DNA from: Nereocystis luetkeana
Lineage: Eukaryota; Sar; Phaeophyceae; Laminariales; Laminariaceae
NCBI GenBank assembly: GCA_031213475.1
Contig: JARUPZ010000017.1
Span: 6,092,167-6,156,166 of the forward strand
Direction: 5' to 3'
Length of the DNA stretch: 64,000 bases
Both the position numbers and the translations under genes were made by a program. The first letter of the stretch is position 1, and each line of letters begins with the position of its first letter. Positions 1 to 10,398 of the stretch are shown here, piece by piece. A model generated the notes under the pieces. It was not told the DNA's origin. It ran no database searches and saw only the letters and a program-made list of their open reading frames with translations.

Positions 1-1020
1 CTGAAAAAAAACTAGGATGCTCAAGTACTACTGTAGGATTAGCACATTGTTAAAGAGCAGATTTGGGAACGTGCCTACTGCAGACAAATATCGACGTGAT
101 AAAAGTTGGAATGGCAATAGAAAGTAAGGAACATGCCAGGAAAGAGATTGCTAGCCATAGTTGATGAAACTTGGGAGAAAAAGTCACAACATAAGATAGG
201 ATAGGGTAGACGAGAGAGTATGGAAGAAGAAAGGAGGAAACCCAGGAGATATGTTGTCCGTCGAGAAGTTTGGCATGTGCATGCACAAGGCAGACGTAGA
301 AGGAAGGATAGAAAGAGGGGAAATACTAGCGCTAAGAAATGAGGTGAAACGGAGGGACGCTTGAGAGATATACGGCGGGTTAAGCGAGGGGAAAGACGTG
401 TGGAAATGTATTGGCATCGCCCACTGGAATTTCGCGAAAATGCTGAAACTTCGATTCCGTGTGGGGGACCTGGACCTGCCAGAAAGAAGAAATACATGTA
501 CAAGTAGCCGGGAGGATGAGAAACTAGATGTACAGATGTGCCCGCGTGGCAAAGCAGTAGAGATTAGACCTCACCTGGTAGGATAATGTGAAATGTCCTC
601 GGAGGAATGGAATGTGTTGGAAGATATTGGGGAAATATACGAATGTGACATGGAGTTTGGCACAGCTAGATATTATTAGCAGCATGAAAACGGTCGCTAT
701 CCTAGGAGGTAGATGGTGGCCCCAGGCAGCAGAACAGGAAGGGGATAAGATTACGAAGGACTTTATATGTAATGTATGGAAACAACGTACGAGTAGTGAG
801 CGCCCAACTGTTGGGGGTGTCTCTATTAGGAGTAGGAACGGTGCTCCGTCTCGAAAGGGATGCGTGGTCAATGTTCAGATGACTGAGACGAGCAACAAAT
901 AAGTACGCCACGCCCTCCCCCCCGCCCCCCCCTTGACCGGTCTATTCAACTCTGCCTCCGCACGGCATCTATCCCCTTCACGTTGGCGCAGTTCTAAACG
1001 ATTTTTAACCTTGACCGATC
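1..1020. other. No gene recognised; probable PI4K intron
   Basis: No recognisable coding segment, RNA gene or repeat family was found here. The next exon downstream begins inside the catalytic domain, so earlier exons of the kinase must lie to the left of the window. This stretch is therefore probably intron. A C-rich patch at about 914-935 resembles the other pyrimidine tracts of the locus. Confidence 0.5.
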
Positions 1021-1106
1021 TATGGTCATACGACTACGGCCATGCATGAGATCGAGTACATCTCTCCTATCGAGTACACCCCCCCACCCCCCCCACCCCC
1101 ACCCCT
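1021..1106 (+). repeat. Poly-C-tailed dispersed repeat, 3' fragment
   Basis: Contains TACGACTACGGCCATGCATG followed by a short conserved stretch and a C-rich tail. The same block recurs at 1320-1490, 2240-2300, 4150-4226 and 35140-35204. Only the 3' portion of the unit is present in this copy. Confidence 0.7.
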
Positions 1107-1401
1107 CCGGAAGTGGCCACACCGCAAGAATACAATTACTACAAAGCTATCGTCCATATGCAAGTTCGCCTCTGTGGCTGGTCTTAGTAGGATGGGATGC
1201 AGTTCGCCCTTCATGCGACTCGCCGGACACCTCACGGCGTCTCGCGCTTGGTGCCAGCGATGTCTGCCCTGGCCGGCGAAAACCCGGCTCGCTCCGTCTC
1301 GGCAATAGTAGGGATGCAAGGGTCGATGGTCAGACGACTACCTACAACCATGCATGACATGATAACCCCAACCCCGACACCTCTCCCCCCCCCCCCCCCT
1401 C
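1107..1401 (+). repeat. Poly-C-tailed dispersed repeat, near full-length copy
   Basis: About 290 bp aligning by eye with 2030-2340: it starts at GGAAGTGG, passes CCTTCATG and a CGCTTGGTGC block, and ends in CATGCATGA plus a run of C. It lies directly upstream of a third, partial copy. The orientation is given by the C-rich end, taken as the 3' tail. Confidence 0.65.
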
Positions 1402-1492
1402 ATACGACTACGGCCATGCATGAGATCGAGTACATCTCTCCTATCGAGTACCCCCCCCCCCCCCCCCGCCCCCCCCCCCCCCCCTCGCCCGC
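1402..1492 (+). repeat. Poly-C-tailed dispersed repeat, 3' fragment
   Basis: A second 3' fragment almost identical to 1021-1106, ending in a long interrupted C run (about 1451-1484). It sits about 170 bp before the kinase exon, so its tail adds to the pyrimidine-rich tract upstream of the splice acceptor. Confidence 0.7.
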
Positions 1493-1666
1493 ATTCACCG
1501 GATTGTTCCAGTTTTACCGAACTCCCATGGTACGTGCTCCCAACATGGTCACTCAGTTCATCTCAAATGCACGCAAACATTTACATGCCCACCCACCCCT
1601 ACCCACCCCACCGCGCCCCGCGTTCTCCCCCTCCCCCCCCCTTTTCCGTTCCCGTTGACCTGTCAG

Positions 1667-1844
1667 CGTCGACGCTTTGAAGAAGAACCCGGGTTTCGTG
1701 AGCCTCCGAGACCACTTCGAGAGGACCTACGGGGAGCCGACCTCGAAGCGGTTCCTCGCGGCGCAGCGCAACTTCGTGAACAGCCTCGCCGCCTACTCCT
1801 TGGCGTCGTATGTACTCCAGATTAAGGATCGACACAACGGGAAC
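1667..1844 (+). CDS. PI4K III beta-like kinase, internal exon (catalytic loop)
   Basis: This is the first visible exon of a phosphatidylinositol 4-kinase gene. The enzyme phosphorylates phosphatidylinositol at the D4 position on Golgi and trans-Golgi membranes. The exon reads VDALKKNPGFVSLRDHFERT and continues through AQRNFVNSLAAYSLASYVLQ to the catalytic loop KDRHNGN, the signature of PI3/PI4 lipid kinases; the AQRNFV stretch favours the III-beta type. It follows a pyrimidine-rich tract ending in CAG at 1664-1666 and ends before GTGAGT, in phase 0. The N-lobe exons and N-terminal region are not in the window, so the protein is partial. Three more exons follow on the same strand and join in frame. 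The class is secure; the beta subtype rests on the exact spacing to the C-terminus. Confidence 0.92.
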
Positions 1845-2029
1845 GTGAGTACTCGTTTTTTTTTTTTTTTTTTTTTTAGGCGGTCGCCAACCACGGTCGC
1901 GGTCGATCAGTTTTGCGTCGGGGAGAACCTTAACTCCGCACGAGGAGGATGATCGTATCAAGCAGCGTGCGTATCGTAAGGCACCTATTTACGAGGCGGT
2001 TTCATAGTGAACCTGTCATTGCTGTCTCT

Positions 2030-2368
2030 GGAAGTGGGCCGCACCAAAAAATAAAACCAACACACTGGCGCGGTTCGTCCCTACGCAAGAAAATATGCCA
2101 CAATAGCGGTTCTTAGTATGACGCAGCTCACCCTTCATGGGACTCGCCGACCTCCTCACGGCGCTTCGCGCTTGGTGCAAGCAATGCCTGCCTGGTCGGT
2201 GAAGACCCGACGTGCTCCGTCCCGGCATCGTAGGGATGCGAGGGTCTATGGCCATACGACTACGGCCATGCATGATATCGAGTACATCCCCCCTCCCTGC
2301 TGGTTAGTGGTCTTATGACTACTGTAGTGCAAGCAACATATTAAGTCGCCCCCCCCCCCCCCCCCCCC
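2030..2368 (+). repeat. Poly-C-tailed dispersed repeat, near full-length copy in intron
   Basis: Matches 1107-1401 over its length (GGAAGTGG, CTTCATGGGACTCGCCG, CGCTTGGTGCAAGC, CATGCATGA). The conserved block ends near 2300. A short non-matching stretch then leads into an uninterrupted run of 20 C at 2349-2368. It lies in the first visible intron of the kinase gene. Confidence 0.65.
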
Positions 2369-2795
2369 TCCTCCCTCTCCCTGTATACGTACATTTTGAG
2401 GTGCATAGTTTTTGGTTGGCTTGGCGTGGGCTGGCAACGGCGCTTGAAAACGTGCCTATTCGATGATGAGACTTCGTTTCAGTCAAGGGCTCATGGGTCG
2501 GGTCGGGGCAGGAATTTTGTGTGTGTGTGTTGAAAAAAAAAACATTTCACGGGTCGGGTCGAGCCAGCCTCACCCGACCCGACCTGACCGTACGGGCGAG
2601 TTTCGTATGTGACTCGCGAACGGCCCTGCTGTTTGGTGTTTGCCCCTTAGAACTTGCTTCGAAAGGGAAGGCGCGTCGAAAAAACACGCAAGAGTTGTGG
2701 CTACTGCAGCGTCGACCATATCGAGCAAGCTCGGGCTGCGTGGGTGGTGAACGTGCCCCACGTGCGTGCAATACAGGCGGAAGTACGACACGCGC

Positions 2796-2845
2796 GCATG
2801 GCATGGCATGGCATGGCATAGCATGGCATGGCATGGCATGCATGC
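2796..2845 (+). repeat. Pentanucleotide microsatellite (GGCAT)n
   Basis: About nine units of a GGCAT/ATGGC pentamer with one substitution (GCATAGC). It lies in intron sequence between the exons at 1667 and 3062. Confidence 0.9.
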
Positions 2846-3061
2846 TGGTAAATTTTATACCGCCGCGCTTCCTTACCCCAGCATGCGGTTGATACTTTGT
2901 TTTTGCCGTGTTGGTTTTTTTTTTCCATTTATTATTATTTTCCGGTCGCTTCAACCTTGCCCCCCCGCCCCCCCCCCCTCCCCCCCCCTCAAGGACTCCC
3001 TAGACTAGTATTTTTCAAATCAGTACGAAACCTCAATCTGTGGATGAAACGCGCTGGGCAG

Positions 3062-3208
3062 ATTTTACTCGACACGGAGGGTCGACTGATTCACATCGAC
3101 TTCGGGTTCATCCTGGGAATGGCGCCCGGGGGGAACTTTGCCCTGGAGACGTGTCCTTTCAAGCTGCCCACCGAATACGTCGATGTTATGGGGGGACTGG
3201 AGTCCCAG
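3062..3208 (+). CDS. PI4K III beta-like kinase, exon with DFG motif
   Basis: Forty-nine codons, phase 0 at both ends. The acceptor is GGGCAG at 3056-3061 and the donor GTAAAG at 3209. The exon encodes [18 protein letters not shown], which holds the metal-binding IDFG motif and completes the catalytic loop of the previous exon, then [20 protein letters not shown], the activation-loop region that helps define lipid substrate choice in this family. Joining to the preceding exon gives an uninterrupted kinase core with the spacing usual for type III PI4Ks. No stop or missing catalytic residue is visible, so the gene appears functional here. C-rich tracts occupy the preceding intron end at about 2960-2990. 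Confidence 0.92.
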
Positions 3209-3674
3209 GTAAAGAAACCCACGTCTCGGGGATCGAGTAGTTTTCGCGTGTTCTGAGCTGTTCCTGGTTATTTTTAGGCCTTTCTTGTCTGTGTTTCTCG
3301 TTATAATAGATAGCCAAAGCGGTTAACGCCTCAGTGGGAGTTCAAAAAGGGGGAGGAGGGGGGGGGGGGGGGGAGGATATAGAGGGCGATTTTGGGAGGG
3401 GGTGTAGGTGCAGGACAGGGTTGGAGTCTTACGCGGGGAACGTGTTTTTGTTGAGATCGTCTGTGGGGTGGGGGGAGGCGTAAAAAAAAAGTTTTCGCTG
3501 TGCGCTGCTGCTGTATTCATGAGGTGGCCGCAAGCTCCGGCCGCAAGGTGTCTGCCGTTGGGCGCTGTCCAGCGTTTATCGTGCGACAAGAGGTGGACAG
3601 CAGTTACAGCAAAGCAGTGCGTGGCCTCTTTTTTACGGACTCTACGCAATAATAGTGCGTCCGGCAATGGGGAT

Positions 3675-3764
3675 CCTTTTTCTTTTGTAGTACTGCAGTC
3701 CCGATTTAGGGGGCAAACCCCACTAATTTCAAGTGCTTTGTCCCCGGAGTACTATAAGGGTTAA
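3675..3764. mobile_element. Short hairpin MITE (CTGCAGTCCCG family)
   Basis: A roughly 90-bp imperfect inverted repeat: the left arm contains TACTGCAGTCCCG and GGGGGCAAA, the right arm TTTGTCCCCGGAGTACT. It resembles better-preserved copies at 5725-5973 (interrupted) and 31731-31817. No coding capacity. It lies in the second visible kinase intron. Confidence 0.55.
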
Positions 3765-4149
3765 TTTAGGTACCGACGTACCCTATTAGGCATGGTATTG
3801 GCACCTTATAGAGTCAACAGTTGGACAGAATGCTGGACAGAAAATTGATGTCCCTCGTATGCCGTTTTTTTTTTTTACCTTATCGCGGGTTTCCATGAAA
3901 GCGGCCGCGTGCTTTAGGTGGAACACACGTGGCGGGTCTGGCTCCTCGCGCGCCGGGTAGCGTTTCGACACGCGATTGCTTTCACGGTTGCGTGCCCCGC
4001 AACGTGTGTCTTGCTTGCTCCGATGTCGGAATGTCTTGCTCGGAGTTGGTTCTTTCTTAGGTTTGTCTTCACCCACAAAAGCTGTGCGGACCTTTCCCGG
4101 GATTTCCCGGCACCTGACGTGAAGAACAAAAGCCCCCCCCCGCCCTCCC

Positions 4150-4226
4150 CTCCGGTCATACAACTACGGCCATGCATGATAATGAGTGCCTCCCCTCCTC
4201 CTCCTCTCCCCCCCCCCCCCCCAACG
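4150..4226 (+). repeat. Poly-C-tailed dispersed repeat, 3' fragment
   Basis: GGTCATACAACTACGGCCAT followed by GCATGATAATGAG and a C/T-rich tail ending in a run of C near 4207-4222. This is the fifth copy in this intron set and lies about 100 bp before the acceptor of the next exon. Confidence 0.6.
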
Positions 4227-4328
4227 CAACCTCCTCTCCCACGCTCCCTCTGCCGTATGTCCGTATATCGGTATGTAATATGTTACTTCAAATGCTTATA
4301 CATGCGTGTCTGTTTGTGTGTGTGTCAG

Positions 4329-4486
4329 GCGTTCATGGACCTTGTGGTGGCGTTTACGTGCGGGTTTCTGACGCTGCAATCCCACGGGGGGCGTTTGGTG
4401 AAGCTCCTCGGAATGATGACGCAGAAGTCGCCCTTTCCTTGCTTTCAAGGGAGGGACCCCCCAGAGCGTATTGTCTCCAAGCTCAG
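4329..4486 (+). CDS. PI4K III beta-like kinase, C-lobe exon
   Basis: This exon encodes AFMDLVVAFTCGFLTLQSHG, then GRLVKLLGMMTQKSPFPCFQ and RDPPERIVSKL, the C-lobe helices of the PI4K III catalytic domain; the PFPCF stretch corresponds to the conserved segment after the kinase core in PI4K III beta. The acceptor is GTCAG at 4324-4328 after a TG-rich tract, and the donor is GTGATG at 4487. The exon is 52 codons plus two bases (AG), so the split codon is completed by the first base of the next exon to give serine. Joining it directly to the previous exon needs no missing residues compared with the family, as far as can be judged by eye. Confidence 0.9.
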
Positions 4487-5724
4487 GTGATGTTCTTGTT
4501 GTTAGACCTATGCCCATGGGAAAGCGAAGTATCAAAAAAAAGTTTGAATTTCAAAGATACCCTCCAAACAATTTCAGAACACGCTCCCTATGGGCACGTT
4601 TAGGGGAAAAAAAGAAGTTCCTATTAATAACTTCTGGAAAAGCCCGAAAAAAGCAAATCTGGGGCCGATGTTGGGTCAACATCGGCTTCAGAAAAAATCA
4701 GGCCGATCTTAGGTTCGAAGCGGCGAGATTCCGAGTCCTCGACAGATATCGAACAACGAAACCAACGATTGCGTCATGGATTCTGAACAGAGTGCGCTCG
4801 TTAGGGGCTCCGACCCACCCTAGGGTCACCGTCTTCACACCATGGCCGGTGTCATGTGGCGGGAGCTGACCAGGCGTATGATAAAGAAACATTTGGCCGC
4901 TGATTTGCACAAAACAGAAGACAACACCTCTCCATCCGTCTCGAATGGCAAAACATGGTCTTTTTTTGAGGTGTGGGAGGATACCGTAGGACGCCGCCAG
5001 CAAGCTCTCGCCCCCTAGACCATGGATCCACCTGATATCTTCGAGGCCGTCATCTACATTCGTTGGCCTTGCCAACTACCGAGCGGGTTCCCCGTGGGCT
5101 GAGTCTATGTCGAGATCGATGGTCGATCGTCGAGATCGATCGTCGATCTTCGCGCGAGCTGGTTTCTATCACCGTGTTGACAATCTGCAACCCGAAGAAA
5201 CAGATTGCGCCGCCTGCAGCCGTTGGAGAAAAAACAACAAAAAAACAAACATTTTTCTCTTTTTTTTTCCCACAGCGGCCGTACGAGAATTGTTTCGGTT
5301 GTTCTTTGAAAGCAATACATTTGAAACAAAAAAATTGAACTTCGCTTTTCCATTGGCATAGGTCTTGTTGTGTGTGTGTTCGTGTGTGTGTGTTTTTTTT
5401 CAAAAACCGGCCTTCCCCGCTAAAATTAAGATGCGCGACAAAAATATAGAACAGGGGGAGGCTTTTTTACTGTAATCAGCCTGCGTTGAATCACGCGATA
5501 GTTTATTTTTTTTTCCAACATTTTTTATTTTTGACGTTTTGTTTTTCGGACTACCGGGTAAGTTGTTAGGGTCGAAGTATATATACGAATGCCAAATTCA
5601 CATTTGACGCATGCTGCGGAGGTGGGGGTTCACCTGCAGTTTTTTTCTGAGGCTCCTTCCTCACTTGAGAAAGTCTAAATAGATGCCACCCAAACACGGC
5701 GTTAAATAAGAACTTGTACGCTTA

Positions 5725-5973
5725 CCCTTTCAGTACTGCAGCCCCGTTTTGAGGACAATCTACTTAGAATTTGAGTGGTCTGTCCCCTCAGAGTCGATCT
5801 TAACAAGGGCTGTTTTTTAGTTTTTCCTCAGTATCTTCCCGAAATTTCGGTGCTTCTTGGTTTTTTCCCTATATATATAGGAAAATACCGAAATTTCGGG
5901 AAAGTACTGAAAAAAACTGAAAAAACACTCCTCGTAAAGTTCGACCCTAAACGGGACTGCAGTTCTAAAAGGG
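5725..5973. mobile_element. Hairpin MITE interrupted by a nested insertion
   Basis: The two halves of a roughly 90-bp hairpin MITE lie at 5725-5790 (CCCTTTCAGTACTGCAGCCC onward) and 5948-5973 (TAAACGGGACTGCAG and CTAAAAGGG). Compared with the intact copy at 31731-31817, the break falls just after TGTCCCC. The sequence between, 5791-5947, is a different element. It lies in the third visible kinase intron. Confidence 0.75.
5791..5947. mobile_element. Hairpin-only (TIR-to-TIR) derivative of the 650-bp DNA transposon family
   Basis: A 157-bp palindrome: the left arm begins GAGTCGATCTTAAC and holds CCCGAAATTTCGG, the right arm holds CCGAAATTTCGGG and ends GTTCGACCC. These are the terminal sequences of the longer elements at 23082, 25133 and 44792, with the internal region lost. 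It interrupts the surrounding MITE and is flanked by TCA on the left and TAA on the right, compatible with a 3-bp TAA target duplication carrying one change. Confidence 0.7.
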
Positions 5974-6571
5974 CGAATCGGTTGAAATTTAACTCCCATG
6001 GCCTATAGGGTCAACATCGAAAAATGCCGCAAAAAAAAAACACATATTTTTTGGGGTTGTACCTATATGCAGAAAAAAATGTAGCATTCTGATCGGGAAT
6101 GTAATCTCCGTTTTGCACTCGTCTCAAGTTCCAAGTTCCAAAGGGTGCGAATATTTCCGTTCAGGGTGATACATAGTTATATTTACACGATTCCTCAGTT
6201 CCCTCAGCACGTCCCCCATCAGTCGAAAGTATTCTGGCCGTGAACTGCTTATCGTGCTCGTAGCACCCACAGAACGATCAAGCAAATAAGCGCCGTTTCG
6301 TCAAGTCTGCTGAGAACGACAAAACAGACGTCGCCGTCTTCCTGCTGTCAGGGCAAGGGCAACCCCCCCCCACCCCTCCCTCCCCTTCTCCGCCGACCCG
6401 ACCCAACCCGACTCGATCCGCTTTATCTGATCCGTGAACACCCCTCCCTCCACCCCCCCCCCCCCCCCCCCCCTCCCCCCCAAAAAAAAGAGGCCCAAAA
6501 CCCAACCGTAACCCCCAGTTCAACCCTCCCCCCTCCCGCCCACCCCTTCCCGTCCGTCCTGGCGGTTGCAG

Positions 6572-6707
6572 CGAGCGACTGATGCCTCACCTCGACAAGA
6601 GCGAAACAGTGGCGTTCTGCCTAGACCTCATCCGGGAGAGCTACAACAACTACGGCCAGAGACAGTTCGACTACTACCAGTGGCTGACGAACGGGATCGT
6701 GGCCTAA
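6572..6707 (+). CDS. PI4K III beta-like kinase, last exon and stop
   Basis: After the acceptor GCAG at 6568-6571, the first base completes the split codon from the previous exon. Forty-four further codons follow and end in TAA at 6705-6707. The encoded C-terminus includes ERLMPHLDKS and ends FDYYQWLTNGIVA; the QWLTNGI ending closely matches the conserved C-terminus of PI4K III beta and is the best single support for that subtype. A run of A follows from about 6720 but looks genomic. The intron before it (4487-6571) is the longest seen here, about 2.1 kb, and holds two nested MITEs and a 21-base run of C. Confidence 0.92.
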
Positions 6708-8519
6708 CCTCAACGGGAAGAAAAAAAAAAAAAAAAAACGTCCAGAGCTTTTCAATCGCCCAACGTCAACTTTTTGAACCATAATAGAACTAAAAAAAGT
6801 TGAACATTTTTCACGTCTGCTCTATAGATGTTTTTCGTGTCTCAACGCTCAAACCTCGACCGTGGACCATCAAAACTTCAGCATCATCAGTCATCAGGAA
6901 AGTGACCGTGGGCCGTCGGGCTATCGACCGTCGGCCTGCCCTGAAACTTGAAAGGTAGTTTTGGGCGCGTCAAACACTCGTCGCAAAGTCTCCGAAACTG
7001 CTTCAGATTTTTCGACATGCTTGGTTTGTACTAAATGGTACCTTGGAGGCCGGTCTTTTCGGGCCTCTTTTGGCCAAGACATGCTGTTTCTAGTGTGGGG
7101 GCGGCGGCGTCAAAGGGCCGAACCGGGGGTATCCTGTATACGCCTACTTTTATTCCTCTTGGCTGACCGTTCAACGAAAGTTTTGTTCATTCGAATGGGC
7201 CCAGATTCGAGAAAACTGTTTTTTAGTGTACCTGATTCTGAACCCTATCACCGGCCGCCTGAAGATACGCACTCGGAAACGGCGGAGAATGTCATGACGA
7301 GTCACTGCGATTTGGAACATGCCAACCATTTTTTCCAAGCTCGGGCTATATTCCTTTTACCACGCTGAGTTTAGCACGAAGCCACCGACCGTAGGTGCAC
7401 CATTTTATGGTCGTAGCGAATCATTACATCATTGCATAAACACACGCTTGAATAAACACGCATGCGTGTAGGGGTTTGCAGGCTGTTGTATATAGCTGCA
7501 ATGGTGGCGATGCACCTCGGACCGCCGTGCGTCTCGATCTGTTGGACGGATGGTTCGATTGGGCCCCGGTCGATTGTTGAGTTTGTTGATTGGTTGGTCG
7601 GTTGTAACTCGAACAACGATCGAATTTTTGGTTGCTTGGTCAATTGATCGATTGATTGATTAATTGCTCGATTGATTTGGTTAGTTGGTCGGTTGAGTGA
7701 TTTGGTTTGGTATCGATCGGATGGTTGATCTTGGTTGTTTTTTTGGGCCGTGGATTGAAATGGCGATTCAATGGTTGGTCGTTTCGTTGGTGGTGTGGCT
7801 ACGATCGTTGATTCCGAAATATGTATTTTGGAGCCACGGTAAGAATATCGCGAGTGTTGACCCCAGGGTTGTTTCTGTTCGAAGGTGATTAAACAAAGTA
7901 AAGAGGAGAGGCGGCGGCGTGAGGGGTGCCGGTGTGAACATCCAAGCGCTCCTACCCCCTACCTACCCACTCCCCGCCCCCCCCCCCCCCCCCCCCCCCT
8001 CCCCTCCGCCCCTCGGGAACGCTGGCGTTCCTATGTATCATGCATTACTTTAATAATTCGTTCTGCGGGCGTGGTTTACCCCCAAGAATGGCATGCATGC
8101 CCAGTCTCGTCTAATTTGGATCCGCTTCTTCCTTTTCTTGTTTTTTTGTTTTTGGCGAATTATTTACAGTTGTTTTTCTTTTCGTTGTTACCTACGTACC
8201 AGGTATAGCTTTGTTTTTAACTCCTGTAAAAAACATCGCGATTCTTTTCAGGCAGAGAACTATCAGCGCCCTCGCGGCTCCGTGATACTCGCCTAGTATT
8301 TGTGTTAGGGTTTTGCTTTGCGGACTTGGAATCTGCCGGTACTGAAATGCACGAAATGCTCAAGCCGCAGCGCCGGAGGCAAAACTGACCCGGGCACGGG
8401 CATGATGTACTCACTGCTTGTACTCCGTTGTTTGTCGTTTTGTCCGGTCTGTTTTCGGAAAACAATCATCGTGTTTTGTACTGTGTCCTTCGTATTAAGA
8501 GATGAGTTTTTTTTTCAAT
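6708..8519. other. Intergenic; no gene recognised
   Basis: Downstream of the kinase stop codon. It includes an A run at 6720-6738, a GATT/GGTT-rich degenerate simple repeat at about 7630-7710 and an uninterrupted run of 23 C at 7977-7999. The open frames show no recognisable domain and no splice pattern that joins them. Confidence 0.5.
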
Positions 8520-8710
8520 CAATGTACCTACAGGATGTGTTCGGTAAGGTATGCCGGTACCCGGGGTATTTTTGGTGGGCTTACCGAAGTCACCGAAGTG
8601 TTGTGATACCGATATCGTGATTCGTACCGAGTCTTGCCGGGAGTGTTCGGTAGGTTTTCGAGGCCGTACCGAGCCTTGCCGGGAGTGTTCGGTAGGGTAG
8701 TTAACGAACA
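8520..8710. repeat. Short tandem duplication (GTTCGGTA block)
   Basis: GCCGGGAGTGTTCGGTAGG occurs twice, about 50 bp apart (near 8636 and 8677), with related TGTTCGGTAAGG at about 8537. It reads as a degenerate tandem repeat. No gene is apparent between here and the SINE at 9846. That interval also holds a duplicated GAAGGGTCTTGGCCCAC (near 9287 and 9309) and a CAG-rich patch at 9411-9440. Confidence 0.6.
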
Positions 8711-9845
8711 ATGAATTACCTCCGGTACACTTTGGTATCTACCCTGTCTATCCCACCCCTCCTTGTCCAACAAACTTGCCAAAATATGTTTTGCGTGGGA
8801 ACCATCCTTGCAATTCTCTTCCCGGAATACTGTAATACTTCCCCTAGGTACACCTGGGGTATTCTATGGCGGAAACTCCGAAATTCGAAACCTCCCTGTC
8901 CCCCGTCACAAGGAAACTCCAATTCCTCGATAAATCTGGCCCCAAACAGCTCCCGACGTTGACGTGCATACCGCGCGAATCGGTATCGGACAAACATACA
9001 AACAGTCTAGGCCAACTTTCGGATTCAACGGAACCCTGCGCCTTGAGCTACGCGACCCAGCCCCACGCACGGGACAATCGCTTGCAGACAATCGCTTGTG
9101 CCAGAGTCGGCACGCGCAGCGAAAATCTTTCGCTAATTGGCTACCAGGTATAGCGCATCGATCGTGACAAAAGTGAGTTCACCTTTGTAGAAGCATGGCT
9201 CGCCCAGCAGGGTTAGGTATCCCCGTTAATGAGATCGTTGCCCTCCGCTCGCTAAAGGCCGTGCTACTAGTAGGTCGCTTCTGGCTGAAGGGTCTTGGCC
9301 CACTGGCTGAAGGGTCTTGGCCCACATGGGGTTTGAGATACATATTTGTGGCGTTTCATAGCAAGGTCGCTTCCTGCTCCATAGTAAATCGAAGCACTTA
9401 TCAAACAGACAGCAGCAGCAGCAACACCAGCAGCAGCAAAGCGGCAACAGCACCGCAGAGTCACTTAGGAAGTCCTTGTCGCCGTGCAAGGTCCCAGGAC
9501 AATTGCTGCTCGATCGGAGAGGCTCGCAATCTGACGATCACTTGATGTAAGTATTGTTTTTTTTGTCTAAGGTCTCCTGCGCCGGCAGCGGTCCTCGCCC
9601 GGTATTTCGCCCCGGGCTGAGTGAACGAGCGTATCGCATACTCTGCGCGGGGCTAGTACCTGCAAATGTTCTGGGAATCCAAGCCTATGAATACTCATCC
9701 TACTGAAGGGTGGGTGGGATGGTCCCAAGAAACGTTTTCATGCCCACCTCTGCCCACGAGGTTTTACGAACGAAAAGGACGAATTATCGTGAGCGACCAC
9801 TTTTTTTTATTGTTTACATCACTTTTATTTTCCAGCCTAGCTCGT

Positions 9846-10134
9846 AGGAGGTTTTACCCTCGGCGATCTTCTGGACAAGCCGTGGTCACAGGTGTCGTCC
9901 CTTCCTCCCCCCCCCGGTACGTGCCTTTTATTTTTTGTCGCGCATTGGGTTCAGCATTCCCACTGCTCGTCGATTTTCCTCGAATGTAGCTAACTCACGC
10001 TCTCGCGCTTTCCGCTAATCATTTTTTTATGCAAGAAAAAGTCTCTACGAGCATGCACTCGGTGAGACTTGAACCCACAAAATTGATCTTGATAGGCACG
10101 CGGACCACCTACCAAGCTACCGGGGACGACAACA
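9846..10134 (-). mobile_element. tRNA-derived SINE, copy 1
   Basis: Read on the minus strand this begins with a tRNA-like head: a box A region GTAGCTTGGTAGGTGG and, about 45 bp on, a box B GGTTCAAGTCT. Those are the internal promoter elements used by RNA polymerase III. A tRNA-unrelated body follows and ends near AAAACCTCCT. The whole 289 bp aligns with 40393-40679 on the opposite strand. No intact tRNA cloverleaf is claimed. The element is non-coding and would depend on a LINE for movement. Confidence 0.8.
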
Positions 10135-10398
10135 TAAACCCAGACATTTGTTATGGCACCCATAGTTCCATGATTTGTGCCAACATTTTTTTTTTTGTTG
10201 TCATCGCCAATTCGACTGTACTGCTGTAGTGTTTTGTCTCGATGTCCTGATCATTTCATGGAAGTATCGGATTTTCGGATGAGGCATCTTGCGCAGACGC
10301 GTGGTCTCGCCCATAGTTCGTTGCGTCGTTGGATATTATTTCGTTTTGACCACTGGTCGGATACGTAGTTGTCTCGCCCAGACTTCCTTACTCTTGTC

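Noticed and set aside
1-1000. Several open frames of 60-140 codons
   Set aside because: No domain, no splice partners, overlapping on both strands, low-complexity composition; probably intron.
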